A DNA stretch of 64,000 bases from assembly GCF_009935905.1 (NCBI RefSeq), contig NZ_PREX01000006.1, forward strand, positions 1 through 64,000, given 5' to 3'. This document shows positions 44,957-54,297 of this stretch, piece after piece. The stretch comes from Alkalibacterium sp. MB6 (GTDB lineage: Bacteria > Bacillota > Bacilli > Lactobacillales > Carnobacteriaceae_A). Made by a program: the position numbers and the translations under genes. The notes under the pieces are model-generated. The model was not told the DNA's origin, did not search any database, and saw only the letters and a list, made by a program, of their open reading frames with translations. The stretch's first letter is position 1. Each line of letters begins with the position of its first letter.

Positions 44957-45667
44957 ATGACCAAGAAAATTCCAGTTTATATCCAAATGCATAATGAAAT
45001 GAGACAGGCTATCCTTTCTAAAGAATGGAAAAAAGATGAAAAGATCCCCTCTGAACGCACCTTGGCAGAAACCTTCAACGTCAGTCGAATGACGGCCAGA
45101 CAAGCAGTGAGTTCCTTAGTTGAAGAAGGGTTATTGGAAAGACGGCGTGGAGCAGGGACCTTTGTTGCAGCCGATAAGGTTCAAGAAAAATCAAGTGGTA
45201 TACCTAGTTTTACTGAAACGATCGAGAGTTATGGAAAGACTCCTTCTAGTAAGTTGGTGTCTTTCTATACGAAACAAGCAAGTGAGAGTGAAGCTGCTAA
45301 GTTACACATTGGCCGAACTGAATCCGTATTAGTAATGGAAAGAATTCGTTATGCTGATAATGTGCCGATTTGCTATGAAGTAGCAACTTTACCTGGTTTT
45401 GTCATCGAAGAATTGAGTAAAGAAGATGTGACACGCCACTTGTACCGTTCTTTATCAGAGAAAGGTTATAAGATAGCTCGCGCCGAACAGACGATATCGG
45501 CCACATGGGCATCAGAAAAAACAGCTGATCTACTGGATGTAAAACGGGAATCACCTATATTAAGGGTTCGTCAAGTCAGTTACACTCAAGACGGACGACC
45601 GATTGAATATGTCCGTGCCCAGTATGTCGGGTCTCGATATGAATTCGTAATCGATGCAGTCAATTAA
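44957..45667 (+). CDS. nagR: GntR-family regulator of amino-sugar genes
   Basis: A 236-residue repressor of the HutC subfamily: winged helix-turn-helix at about 8-70 (EKIPSERTLAETFNVSRMTARQAVSSLVEEG) and a UTRA ligand domain from about 90 to the end. Position directly after nagAB and similarity to YvoA/NagR suggest it responds to glucosamine-6-phosphate or GlcNAc-6-phosphate. No palindromic operator was recognised upstream of nagA. Confidence 0.88.
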   Translation: MTKKIPVYIQMHNEMRQAILSKEWKKDEKIPSERTLAETFNVSRMTARQAVSSLVEEGLLERRRGAGTFVAADKVQEKSSGIPSFTETIESYGKTPSSKLVSFYTKQASESEAAKLHIGRTESVLVMERIRYADNVPICYEVATLPGFVIEELSKEDVTRHLYRSLSEKGYKIARAEQTISATWASEKTADLLDVKRESPILRVRQVSYTQDGRPIEYVRAQYVGSRYEFVIDAVN

Positions 45668-45684
45668 TGAAACTAATACAATAA

Positions 45685-45732
45685 AAAGAACGCCTCTCTA
45701 TAAGCAGCTATGCTTGTGGCGAGGCGTTCTTT
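45685..45732. terminator. Bidirectional terminator between nagR and LCP gene
   Basis: Perfect 12-bp stem AAAGAACGCCTC (45685-45696) / GAGGCGTTCTTT (45721-45732) between converging genes. Confidence 0.88.
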
Positions 45733-45751
45733 AACGTGCGTCAAGGGATTG

Positions 45752-46831
45752 TTATTGAATAACTTCATCTTCTTCTGTGGGCATAACATTTTCTTCTTCC
45801 TCGTCTGGTCCGCCTTCAATGGTGTGATAGTCTACACTATCGTCTGTCATTATCTCATCAAGCTCCATATGCTCTTGCAAGGATTCTTGAATGTCACGAA
45901 GTGTATTTTCATAAGGAAGCCAGACATATAACTCTTGGCCGTAACTAGGAACATAAACGTAATCAGCTTGGCCCGCCATTTCAAGAGATTCGATATTCCT
46001 GGCAGAGGAGCTATAGTTAGAGCTGACGAACAAGATTTGTTGAGGGGTCATATTGGTTTGTAAATTTGGACGAATGGCATTCAATATGGGAGTGACATTA
46101 GTTAGAGAACTAAATGATAACAGCTCATTCGCTAAAGATTGAATCACTTCACGTTGTCTTTCCTGACGACCGAAATCGCCACGAGGATCTTGTTTTCTCA
46201 TTCGGGCATAACCAAGTGCATGTTCACCGTCCAATTGTTGAACCCCTTCCTCAATAACGATAGCTTCAGAGTTTTCTTCGCTGTCTTGTACGGTAAATGA
46301 CAATGGAGAATCGACAGAGATACCTCCAACAGCATCGACTAAATCAACCAAGCCTTGAAAATTTAATGTGGCATAAAAAGAAATAGGAATTTGCAAGTAC
46401 TCTGATACAAAATCAACGACACCAGAAATACCATAAATAGGGTAAACGGCGTTCACTTTTTCCAATCGATCAGAATCAGGAAGGGTAATTAACGTATCTC
46501 TTGGAATGGACACCAATTTAACTGATTCATCTTCAGGATTAATTGTAGCAACGATCATGGTATCCGATCGACGAGGCTCTTCCGTTGCATCGATTCCCAA
46601 AAGTAAAATAGATATAGGATGCAAATCTCTTAGTATTTCTTCTTGTTCATCAGTACTTTGCATATCATCAGGTGTCTCATTACTGACATCGGCAAGGAAC
46701 TCACTGATTTGATTGCCATAATACCCAACAATCGTGCCAATGATAATGGCCAGTAAAAGACCAACACCTAATGCGACTCTTTTAATTGTTCTGTTTCTCT
46801 TATGTTGTTTCACGTGTTTATCGGATCGCAT
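45752..46831 (-). CDS. LCP (LytR-CpsA-Psr) family cell-wall polymer ligase
   Basis: A 359-residue membrane protein: basic cytoplasmic N-terminus, one membrane segment (about 18-41), then an extracellular LCP domain with LLLGIDATEEPRRSDTMIVATINP, VSIPRDT and the conserved RMRKQDPRGDFGRQERQREV. LCP enzymes move teichoic acid or other polymers from undecaprenyl carrier to peptidoglycan. The acidic C-terminal tail is about 25 residues. It is divergent from tagO, which it flanks together with the LCP gene at 48129. Confidence 0.92.
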   Translation of the reverse strand: MRSDKHVKQHKRNRTIKRVALGVGLLLAIIIGTIVGYYGNQISEFLADVSNETPDDMQSTDEQEEILRDLHPISILLLGIDATEEPRRSDTMIVATINPEDESVKLVSIPRDTLITLPDSDRLEKVNAVYPIYGISGVVDFVSEYLQIPISFYATLNFQGLVDLVDAVGGISVDSPLSFTVQDSEENSEAIVIEEGVQQLDGEHALGYARMRKQDPRGDFGRQERQREVIQSLANELLSFSSLTNVTPILNAIRPNLQTNMTPQQILFVSSNYSSSARNIESLEMAGQADYVYVPSYGQELYVWLPYENTLRDIQESLQEHMELDEIMTDDSVDYHTIEGGPDEEEENVMPTEEDEVIQ

Positions 46832-46904
46832 GGTGGCCTCTTTTCTTAAAGGAGTATGAAGGAACTCTTTTAAATAGTTTAATCCAGTTACCCTTTAATT
46901 GCAA

Positions 46905-46934
46905 TTGTGTTTTGTCTGAAAACGATGCTATAAT
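46905..46934 (+). promoter_or_regulatory. tagO promoter
   Basis: TTGTGT (46905-46910), 18 bases, TATAAT (46929-46934). The transcript would start near 46941, so the open frame further upstream cannot be part of tagO. Confidence 0.6.
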
Positions 46935-46968
46935 GATTTCAATACTTAAAGTAGAAATGAGATTAGAT

Positions 46969-48054
46969 ATGTATAATATGTTTGTCGTGCTATTGGTTTG
47001 TATATTTACCATGATTACCACGCTAGTACTCACACCATTATTTAAATGGCTAGCAAAAAAAGTGAATATTACTGATAAGCCAGAAGCTAGAAGAGTGCAT
47101 GAAAAAGAAATGCCGACAATGGGAGGCATTACGATAGTCATATCTTTCTATCTCTCTTCCTTTTTATTGCTTCCAATCCCACTTAGTCAAATACTCCCCT
47201 TATTTTTGGGATCGATTATCGTTGTAGTAACTGGAATAATAGATGATCTATATAATTTAAAACCGCTTGTCAAATTAACGGGTATTATTATCGGAGCAGT
47301 CGTTATATACGCTATGGGTAATGTCTCCCTTGAGACGATGACTATTCCTTATTTTGGAACGATTAATTTTGGAGTATGGGAAATGCCTTTTACTATTTTG
47401 TGGATTGTCGGTTTAACCAATGCTATCAACTTGATCGATGGTCTGGATGGCTTAGCTAGTGGGGTTTCGATGATTGCACTGACCACTATGGGTATTATAG
47501 GATTTTTCTTTTTAACTATATCAGAAGTATCCACGTCAATTATGATTTTTGTATTAGTTTCAGCGATTGCAGGTTTTTGGCCCTATAACTTCCAACCGGC
47601 CAGTATTTTTTTGGGGGATACAGGCGCTTTGTTTTTAGGCTTTATGATAGGCGTCTTCTCACTTCAAGGTCTAAAAAACGCTACGTTAATCTCCTTAATC
47701 TTGCCTATCGTTATTTTAGGCATCCCTGTTACAGACACGTTATTTGCTATGATTAGGCGTAAACTAAGAAAGCAATCGATATCGACAGCTGATAAGAACC
47801 ATATCCACCACCGTTTAATGAGTTTAGGACTGTCACATAGGCAAACAGTTCTGGCTATCTATTGTGTTTCTGCTATTTTTTCAGTAATAGCTTTATTATA
47901 CACGTTTTCTACTTTGATTGGCTCCATATTACTTACTATATTTGTCCTTATTGGAGTGGAACTCTTTGTAGAAATTATAGGGTTGGTCAGTGAAACAAAA
48001 CGCCCTCTACTCAAGTTAGTACAAGCCTTCGGAAGAAAGTTAAATGGCGGATAA
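46969..48054 (+). CDS. tagO: Undecaprenyl-phosphate GlcNAc-1-phosphate transferase
   Basis: A 361-residue polytopic membrane enzyme of the MraY/WecA family that starts wall teichoic acid synthesis. ITDKPEARRVHEKEMPTMGG, GIIDDLYNLKP (catalytic DD), NLIDGLDGLASG, FLGDTGALFLG and the HIHHRLMSLGLSHRQ loop are all conserved. ATG 46969 fits the family's N-terminus; 46957 and 46978 are in frame and none has a strong ribosome binding site. tagA (38608) would act next, and the flanking LCP enzymes would attach the finished polymer. Confidence 0.9.
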   Translation: MYNMFVVLLVCIFTMITTLVLTPLFKWLAKKVNITDKPEARRVHEKEMPTMGGITIVISFYLSSFLLLPIPLSQILPLFLGSIIVVVTGIIDDLYNLKPLVKLTGIIIGAVVIYAMGNVSLETMTIPYFGTINFGVWEMPFTILWIVGLTNAINLIDGLDGLASGVSMIALTTMGIIGFFFLTISEVSTSIMIFVLVSAIAGFWPYNFQPASIFLGDTGALFLGFMIGVFSLQGLKNATLISLILPIVILGIPVTDTLFAMIRRKLRKQSISTADKNHIHHRLMSLGLSHRQTVLAIYCVSAIFSVIALLYTFSTLIGSILLTIFVLIGVELFVEIIGLVSETKRPLLKLVQAFGRKLNGG

Positions 48055-48063
48055 AAAAACTAT

Positions 48064-48112
48064 AAAAAACCCCGTTACCTCATCAGTTATGTAGATGGGT
48101 TGCGGGGGTTTA
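48064..48112. terminator. Terminator between tagO and the second LCP gene
   Basis: AAAAACCCCG...GGGTTGCGGGGGTTT hairpin (48064-48112) between converging genes. Confidence 0.8.
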
Positions 48113-48128
48113 TGTTCTCTATGATTAG

Positions 48129-49202
48129 TTAGTTAGCGAATGACTGATCATCTGTCTTAGAAGAGGTGCTTGTATCTGTATTGTTTTCATCCTCTGTAAT
48201 GGAAGAATCTTCTGTTTTCGTTGTTCGTATCAGTGAGTCTTGTAATTCTTGCTGTATCCTTGTAAAACTATTTGGTTCAATGCGCACAAGATCCATTTGT
48301 CTTTCCGTGAAGCTGGACCATTCAAACACATGAGAGTGCATCGTGAATGATTGATTTAAACCGGTCTGAGCTATCGCAGTCATATCATTCATACGCATAT
48401 TGGTACGCATGTTGCTTCCGACTGTCTCGGCTATTGAGCTGTACTTGCTTATGGATTGAAAGTTCAATGCCTTACTGATAATAGCTTGAATAATCAGTTG
48501 TTGGCGATGACCTCTCGCTACATCATCATCGATTTTACGAGTACGAGCTAAAGCCAAAGCTTGTTGGCCATCTAACGTCTGGAAGCCTTCTTCTAAATAA
48601 ATGGACCCCATTTGATCATTTGAATCCATTTCACGAATAGTAACAGGTACTTCCATTTCAATACCACCAAGCTCATCGATAATATCTATAAAGGCTGTAA
48701 AGTTAAACGTCGCATAGTAATGAATGGGAACATCTAGCCATTCTTCGACTGTTTGAACCATGACACTTTCTTCGCCTACAGCGTAAGCTGCATTGATACG
48801 GTCCCATCTGACGACAGATCCATTTCTCATGATAGGCACATAAGTGTCTCGGGGAATAGAGACCATATTCATTTCATGCGTTAGTGGATTTAAAGTAGCG
48901 TATATAATTGAATCGGCACGAGTGGAATCGAGTTGTCTCGTCTCATCACTGTCGATGCCAAGAATTAAAAATGAAACAGGTTCTTCTATTGGATTAACTG
49001 CTTTGACAGGTTCAGGTCGATCAATTTCAACAAAAGAGGAATCAATCTCATTTTCAACGGTAGCAAGTAAACGAGCAAAGTAGACTGTACCAATTAAAAT
49101 AACAGTAAATAAAGGAATAAGGATGCTTAATAGCAAGGTTTGTTTTCTTTTTTTCTTTCGGTTTTTCTGTTGTAAGCGTGATTGTGTGTAGTGTTTAGAC
49201 AA
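48129..49202 (-). CDS. LCP (LytR-CpsA-Psr) family cell-wall polymer ligase, second copy
   Basis: A 357-residue paralog of the LCP protein at 45752: Lys/Arg-rich cytoplasmic tail, a membrane segment (about 24-45), then the LCP domain with LILGIDSDETRQLDSTRADS, VSIPRDT and ALARTRKIDDDVARGHRQQ. The acidic, Ser/Thr-rich C-terminus is about 35 residues. The only upstream AAGGAG lies 9 bases before TTG 49202, so a TTG start is preferred over ATG 49220, which would contain that site in its own codons. Same inferred polymer-attachment role. Confidence 0.88.
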   Translation of the reverse strand: MSKHYTQSRLQQKNRKKKRKQTLLLSILIPLFTVILIGTVYFARLLATVENEIDSSFVEIDRPEPVKAVNPIEEPVSFLILGIDSDETRQLDSTRADSIIYATLNPLTHEMNMVSIPRDTYVPIMRNGSVVRWDRINAAYAVGEESVMVQTVEEWLDVPIHYYATFNFTAFIDIIDELGGIEMEVPVTIREMDSNDQMGSIYLEEGFQTLDGQQALALARTRKIDDDVARGHRQQLIIQAIISKALNFQSISKYSSIAETVGSNMRTNMRMNDMTAIAQTGLNQSFTMHSHVFEWSSFTERQMDLVRIEPNSFTRIQQELQDSLIRTTKTEDSSITEDENNTDTSTSSKTDDQSFAN

Positions 49203-49383
49203 AATGGGTGTCTCCTTCATTTACCATTGGTTAGGTTTCTAATGGCATCTTTAAAAAATCATCTGTGTTCTATTATTGTCTGATTTAGACAGTGTGTCAA
49301 TATAAATAACAGAAGTATCTTTTAAAATCATTTAAACGTCAACATTTGTTCATTTGTCAGCAGGTAAAAACACTTAGTTTTAT

Positions 49384-50019
49384 TTAGTCAGCAACATCGA
49401 CTTCTATCCATGCTTGAGGACCTTTTGAATACTTACCTTGACCGCTCGTCCATTCCGTAGTCTCTTCGTAAAACAATGGAACGTGTTCAACTGGAACCAA
49501 GCACTTAAAGGTAACCGTGTCAGTGTAGAGAGTGTCTTCCAATCTGTATGAGGTTTGATACAACTGATTTTGAATTTTACCGCTCATTGGGTAAGAGACG
49601 TTTAAATCAATATATTGCTGCAGTTGCCTCTCCACGACTTCAACCGAATCAATAGCCTCTTTGGTCGTGTTACCGTAAGCACGAATAAGACCGCTCGCAC
49701 CGAGCTTGACACCTCCAAAGTAACGCGTTACTACAGCTGTCACGTTCCTTAAATCCTTCTTTTTTAAAACATCCAACATAGGCAAGCCGGCAGTACCAGA
49801 AGGTTCGCCATCATCTGACATGCGCTGAATCTCATTATTCTCACCGATGACGTAAGCTGAACAATTATGATTCGCTTTCCAATGTTCTTTTTTCAATGAG
49901 TCAATAAAGAGTTGAGCTTGTTCTTCTGTCTCTGTACGTTTTAAATAACAAATAAAACGAGATTTTTTTATGTTTATTTCCAGTTGCCCATCTTGTTTAA
50001 TTGTGCGATAATTTTTCAT
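49384..50019 (-). CDS. YigZ/IMPACT family protein (YvyE)
   Basis: A 211-residue protein with the UPF0029/Impact N-terminal domain (about 1-120, with FICYLKRTETEEQAQLFI, DDGEPSGTAGLPML and VTRYFGGVKLGASGLIRAY) and a smaller C-terminal domain. Bacterial members are of uncertain function; eukaryotic Impact acts in translational control. Its place beside LCP, tagO and degV genes matches Bacillus yvyE. Confidence 0.9.
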   Translation of the reverse strand: MKNYRTIKQDGQLEINIKKSRFICYLKRTETEEQAQLFIDSLKKEHWKANHNCSAYVIGENNEIQRMSDDGEPSGTAGLPMLDVLKKKDLRNVTAVVTRYFGGVKLGASGLIRAYGNTTKEAIDSVEVVERQLQQYIDLNVSYPMSGKIQNQLYQTSYRLEDTLYTDTVTFKCLVPVEHVPLFYEETTEWTSGQGKYSKGPQAWIEVDVAD

Positions 50020-50161
50020 ATATGGATCCCTTCTATTTAAGTTTTAGTGTTAACCTAGGGTATGGTGTTGTATAATAGAAAATAGGTTGTCTATAGACTT
50101 AATTGGGTTTATTTACAATACTGCTTATCAGATTAACTTAATGAGACAGTGAGGTGAAATT

Positions 50162-51019
50162 ATGCGTATAGCAATTGTAACTGACAGTACAGCTTACTTG
50201 AATAAAGAAGACTATGAAAATAGCAATATATATTTTGTGCCCTTATCCTGTATATTTAAAAATGAAGCGTTTAAAGAAGAAGTCGATATTACTACTAAAG
50301 AATTTTTTGAAAAAGTAGAACAATCACCTCAATTGCCAACAAGCTCACAACCTACGATTGGAGACTTTACAGGCTTGTACGAATCCTTGAGGGAAGATTA
50401 TGATGCCATCATTAGTATCCATCTATCGAGCCGAATCTCTGGAACATTTCAAAATGCTTTTAACGTCGCTCAGTCGATTGAGGGTATCTCTGTTCATCCG
50501 TTTGACTCAGAATTAACAGCTGCAGGACAAGCCTTTTTAGTCCGCAGTGCTTCAAAGATGGCAGAAGAGAATAAATCGGTCTCTGAGATTTTAGAACAGT
50601 TGGAAGAACTGAAAAAAGTGACTCGGTTATTTTTCGTCGTCGATGACGTCACAAACTTAATTAAAGGTGGACGGTTATCAAAAGCAGCTGGAGGAGTCGC
50701 TACATTACTGAGTATCAAGCCGGTTTTGACACTTCAAGCTGGAGAAATCATAGCTTATGATAAAATAAGAACGAAAAAAAAAGCATTGAAAAAAATAGCA
50801 TTACTGTTAAAACAAGCGATTAAAGAAGCAAATTACCCTATCAAGGCGACTGTGCTTCATGCTTATTGCGAGAACGAAGCGTTGATTTTTAAAGAACAAC
50901 TGGAAGAAGCATTTCCTGATATACCTTTTGGAATTAGCCATGTCGGTCCAGTGGTCGGTGTCCACACCGGTAAAGGAGCCGTCGGTTTATCTTGGACAAA
51001 AGATACTGATCATATATAA
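50162..51019 (+). CDS. DegV-family fatty-acid-binding protein
   Basis: A 285-residue protein of the DegV/FakB fold. IAIVTDSTAYL opens the chain, LPTSSQPTIGDF (about 58-69) and HLSSRISGTFQNA (about 88-100) contact the fatty-acid carboxylate, and GGRLSKAAGGVATLLSIKPVL (about 173-193) is conserved. FakB-like members present fatty acids to the kinase FakA, but not every DegV protein does. Followed by a terminator. Confidence 0.9.
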   Translation: MRIAIVTDSTAYLNKEDYENSNIYFVPLSCIFKNEAFKEEVDITTKEFFEKVEQSPQLPTSSQPTIGDFTGLYESLREDYDAIISIHLSSRISGTFQNAFNVAQSIEGISVHPFDSELTAAGQAFLVRSASKMAEENKSVSEILEQLEELKKVTRLFFVVDDVTNLIKGGRLSKAAGGVATLLSIKPVLTLQAGEIIAYDKIRTKKKALKKIALLLKQAIKEANYPIKATVLHAYCENEALIFKEQLEEAFPDIPFGISHVGPVVGVHTGKGAVGLSWTKDTDHI

Positions 51020-51339
51020 CAATACACCATTATAAGAACACCTACATAGATTATCCTCCTACAGTATATGTGATGAGAGGGAGCCTGTGTAGGTGTTTTT
51101 AATTGTTTGACCACTATATAAATACTATCACATACTAACAGTATTCAATAGCAACCTATAAGATAAGAGGTCAACTTTATATAAAAACAGACTAAAACAA
51201 AATAGCACATCCTTCTTCCATATACGCTTATGTTGTCCTTAAAATTAAATAATGCCAACTAATTCCTAGGAAAAAAGTTCTTTTCGGTAACAAAAAGACA
51301 ATATATATATAGTAGTGACTTTTTTATAGGAGTGAGAAA
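51020..51339 (+). other. Intergenic region between degV-like gene and comFA
   Basis: It begins with the degV terminator (51037-51100). The rest is AT-rich and contains no gene. A weak comFA promoter could lie around 51280-51315, ahead of ATAGGAGTGAG. No streptococcal com-box (TACGAATA) was seen. Confidence 0.4.
51037..51100 (+). terminator. Terminator of the degV-like gene
   Basis: Stem AACACCTACA (51037-51046) / TGTAGGTGTT (51088-51097) followed by TTT; the loop is long (41 bases). Confidence 0.75.
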
Positions 51340-52689
51340 ATGGACGAGACAATATTTTATGGGCGGCACCTGTTACGATCTGAATATACAGGAGAGTGGG
51401 ACGAAGAAGAAGAAGCGATGCGTTTGATTGTCACGGAAGGATTTAATAAAGAAAATAGCCAATTAACATGTAATAGGTGTGGCACTCTTTGCACGATGAC
51501 GGTATCTTACCCTTGTGTTTGTCAGAACCGTTGTAAATATTGCCGGCAATGCATAAAGCTTGGTAAAATAACAGAATGCAGTCACTTGTATTCTTTAGAG
51601 GAGCCCAATCAGTTTCCAAAGTATGCGTATCCTTATTTGAAGTGGACGGGAACTTTGTCGAAGCAGCAAGCTCAAGCTTCAAAAGATATACGAGAATCAA
51701 TAGATCATAACAGTGATCGAATGATTTGGGCTGTAGCGGGAGCAGGTAAAACAGAAATGCTGTTTGAAGGTGTTGGTCAGGCGCTTGAAGAAGGAAAGAG
51801 AGTCTGTCTAGCTACTCCACGAGTCGATGTGGCTCTTGAACTGGCCCCTCGTCTTATAAAAGCTTTCCCTGAGGTCTCGCTCGCTGTTTTATATGGTGGG
51901 ACTGAGGTTCCTTATCAGTATACTCAACTTGTTATTTCCACTACACATCAGCTTTATCGATTTAAAGAGGCTTTTGATGTATTGATTATAGATGAAGTTG
52001 ATGCTTTTCCATACTATTTAAATGATGCTTTGTATTTTGCATCTGAAAAAGCAAGAAAGATAGTGTCTTCTGTTATCTACCTTACGGCCACACCAGATAA
52101 GAGTATGCAAAAACGGATAAAAAGAAGAGAGATTGAGGCATCCATCTTACCTGCTAGGTACCATGGTAGGCCACTTCCTGTACCAGTAGGGATATGGGTA
52201 AAGAAAAGTATTCTTAAAACAAAGCAAAATGACACTCACATCATTATTCGCCACATGAAACGACTGATTGAAGAAGGAAAACAATTTTTACTCTTCATAC
52301 CGACTATCTCTTTAATGGAACAGTTGATGCCTATTTTTGAGCATAGTTTTAAGCAGTCAACTTTTGAATGGGTTCATTCACAGGATCCACATCGTAAAGA
52401 AAAAGTTAAAAAGATGAGAGAAGGTGGCCTTCAGTTTTTAATGACCACCACAATATTAGAACGTGGAGTAACCTTTCCTAATATAGACGTGATCGTTATG
52501 AATGCTGACCATAGAGTCTTTACGGAAGCAGCCTTAGTTCAAATCGCAGGACGTGTAGGGAGGGCTCCAGATTACCCCAGTGGAGAGGTAACATATTATC
52601 ATGAAGTCTGGACACGTGCTATGAAAAATGCCATAAAGCAAATCAAAAACATGAATGCAGTTGCTGCTAGAAGTGGTTATCTAGTATGA
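51340..52689 (+). CDS. comFA: Competence ATP-dependent DNA translocase ComFA
   Basis: A 449-residue superfamily 2 helicase that drives single-stranded DNA uptake during transformation. A cysteine-rich zinc-binding region (Cys at about 44, 47, 51, 59, 61, 65, 68, 71, 80) precedes the helicase core: Walker A AVAGAGKTE (131-139), DEVD box, TATPD motif III, and QIAGRVGRAP motif VI. The start follows ATAGGAG. comFC overlaps its stop by 4 bases. The gene appears intact, so natural competence is possible. Confidence 0.93.
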   Translation: MDETIFYGRHLLRSEYTGEWDEEEEAMRLIVTEGFNKENSQLTCNRCGTLCTMTVSYPCVCQNRCKYCRQCIKLGKITECSHLYSLEEPNQFPKYAYPYLKWTGTLSKQQAQASKDIRESIDHNSDRMIWAVAGAGKTEMLFEGVGQALEEGKRVCLATPRVDVALELAPRLIKAFPEVSLAVLYGGTEVPYQYTQLVISTTHQLYRFKEAFDVLIIDEVDAFPYYLNDALYFASEKARKIVSSVIYLTATPDKSMQKRIKRREIEASILPARYHGRPLPVPVGIWVKKSILKTKQNDTHIIIRHMKRLIEEGKQFLLFIPTISLMEQLMPIFEHSFKQSTFEWVHSQDPHRKEKVKKMREGGLQFLMTTTILERGVTFPNIDVIVMNADHRVFTEAALVQIAGRVGRAPDYPSGEVTYYHEVWTRAMKNAIKQIKNMNAVAARSGYLV

Positions 52690-53375
52690 ACGGGTGTATG
52701 TGGTGTGGCACTCATTTTGATTCTACTTATTCGTTTACAGAATTATTATTTAGACCGTTAAAAAAAGAAAGGTTATGTGGAGCATGTCAATCCGAGTTCA
52801 TACTCCTTAGAGAATGTCCCCTGTGCAGAGGGTGTGGAAGACGTCATGAAGACACTTACTGTCAAGATTGCATCAAGTGGCAAAAGCTATATCCCAATTA
52901 TTCGTTTTCTAATCAATCACTGTTTGCTTATAATGTGTTTGCAAAAGAGTTTATGGAAGCCTTTAAATTTAATGGAGATGCTGAACTAGGACAGGTATTC
53001 TCCAAAGAAGTAAAGGCTATGCTACAAAAGGAAGATAAACATACAGTCATTGTTCCCATACCCATTAGCCAAAGAAGCAAAGAGATTAGGGGATTTAATC
53101 AAACAGAGATAGTGTTGAAGCAGGCCGGAATAATCTATCAGAATTGTCTTGAACATATAGATAATCCGGAAAATCAATCAAAAAAAGACAGGAGAAACCG
53201 CATGTTATCCCCCCAACCCTTTCACGTCATCGACAGCGAAGTCGGGCTACTAAAGCAAAAGAAAGTAGTTATTGTAGACGATGTGTATACAACGGGTAGA
53301 ACCCTATTTCATGCAGCAGATGCGGTAAGTCAATGTGGCCCCACCAGTATTAAAACAATCACTTTATTTAGATAA
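52686..53375 (+). CDS. comFC: Competence phosphoribosyltransferase-like protein ComFC
   Basis: A 229-residue protein with N-terminal zinc-finger cysteines (CMWCG, CGACQ, CPLCRGCGRRHEDTYCQDC) and a C-terminal PRT domain carrying the PRPP loop VVIVDDVYTTGRTL (about 196-209). It is coupled to comFA by an ATGA overlap and takes part in transformation after uptake. Normal length for the family. Confidence 0.92.
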   Translation: MNGCMWCGTHFDSTYSFTELLFRPLKKERLCGACQSEFILLRECPLCRGCGRRHEDTYCQDCIKWQKLYPNYSFSNQSLFAYNVFAKEFMEAFKFNGDAELGQVFSKEVKAMLQKEDKHTVIVPIPISQRSKEIRGFNQTEIVLKQAGIIYQNCLEHIDNPENQSKKDRRNRMLSPQPFHVIDSEVGLLKQKKVVIVDDVYTTGRTLFHAADAVSQCGPTSIKTITLFR

Positions 53376-53394
53376 GCACTAAAGATTAATTCTG

Positions 53395-53423
53395 TTGAGA
53401 AAGAAACCGCTATCAGTTATAAT
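53395..53423 (+). promoter_or_regulatory. hpf promoter
   Basis: TTGAGA (53395-53400), 17 bases, TATAAT (53418-53423), about 90 bases before the hpf start. Confidence 0.72.
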
Positions 53424-53511
53424 TGAATTAAGCAAATAATCGTTTTGCTTATAGATAGCTTCTATATTTGTTAGAATAGAAACTATACTAGATTTGGAAG
53501 GGTGAAGTAAT

Positions 53512-54075
53512 ATGCTGAAATACAATATTCGAGGAGAAAATATCGAAGTGACCCAGGCTATTAGGGAATACGTAGAGAAGAAAGTAGGGAAGATTGAGAA
53601 GTACTTCAATGATGCACCGGAAGCAAGTGCACATGTCAATCTAAAAACTTATTCCGATAAAACAGCTAAAGTTGAGGTTACTATTCCACTCCCCTATGTG
53701 GTATTGCGTGCCGAAGAAACTTCCCCAGATTTATACGGAAGTGTCGATCTTGTTGTTGACAAATTAGAACGCCAAATGAGAAAATACAAAACCAAAATTA
53801 ATAGAAAAAATCGTCGTTCCCAAGGTGTAAAACCTGTCAATCCTGATTTATGGGTTGAAAATGACGAAGACAATTTAGATGATACAGAAGAGTTAGGCTC
53901 ATCTATCGTTCGTACAAAACGACTAAGCTTGAAACCAATGGATGCAGAAGAAGCAGTATTGCAAATGGATATGCTTGGTCACAACTTCTTTATATTTGAA
54001 GACGCAGAAACTAATGGTTCTAGCATTGTTTACAAACGCAAAGACGGTAAATATGGTTTAATTGAAACAGATTAA
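53512..54075 (+). CDS. hpf: Ribosome hibernation promoting factor, long form
   Basis: A 187-residue protein. Residues 1-100 are the ribosome-binding domain that blocks the decoding site (MLKYNIRGENIEVTQAIREYVEKKV); after a linker, residues about 130-187 form the dimerisation domain (KRLSLKPMDAEEAVLQMDMLGHNFFIF) that makes 100S ribosome pairs. The long form is typical of Firmicutes. Own promoter and terminator, upstream of secA as in Bacillus. Confidence 0.95.
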   Translation: MLKYNIRGENIEVTQAIREYVEKKVGKIEKYFNDAPEASAHVNLKTYSDKTAKVEVTIPLPYVVLRAEETSPDLYGSVDLVVDKLERQMRKYKTKINRKNRRSQGVKPVNPDLWVENDEDNLDDTEELGSSIVRTKRLSLKPMDAEEAVLQMDMLGHNFFIFEDAETNGSSIVYKRKDGKYGLIETD

Positions 54076-54086
54076 TTACTACTGGA

Positions 54087-54115
54087 AGGACGGGCAGAAT
54101 GCCCGTCCTCTTTTT
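54087..54115 (+). terminator. Terminator of hpf
   Basis: Perfect stem AGGACGGGCA (54087-54096) / TGCCCGTCCT (54100-54109) with a 3-base loop, then CTTTTT. Confidence 0.92.
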
Positions 54116-54297
54116 ATGAACAAAATTAAACAGTTGAGAATGGATATGAGTAGAGGACTTTTTTTTAAAAGCCAATAGTGGTATGATAGAACAGTATGAA
54201 AAAATCCAGAAGTGTATCAATTAAAAATCAAGCAGATGGCATGATTTAAGAAGACTAGATAAATAAAAGAATGAAACAATAGAGGAGATTTGTATCC

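Noticed and set aside
46786-46968. N-terminal extension of TagO
   Set aside because: The region contains the tagO -10 box and lies antisense to the divergent LCP start; family alignment begins near 46969.
51280-51339. Streptococcal competence sigma-factor box upstream of comFA
   Set aside because: No TACGAATA or close variant is present.
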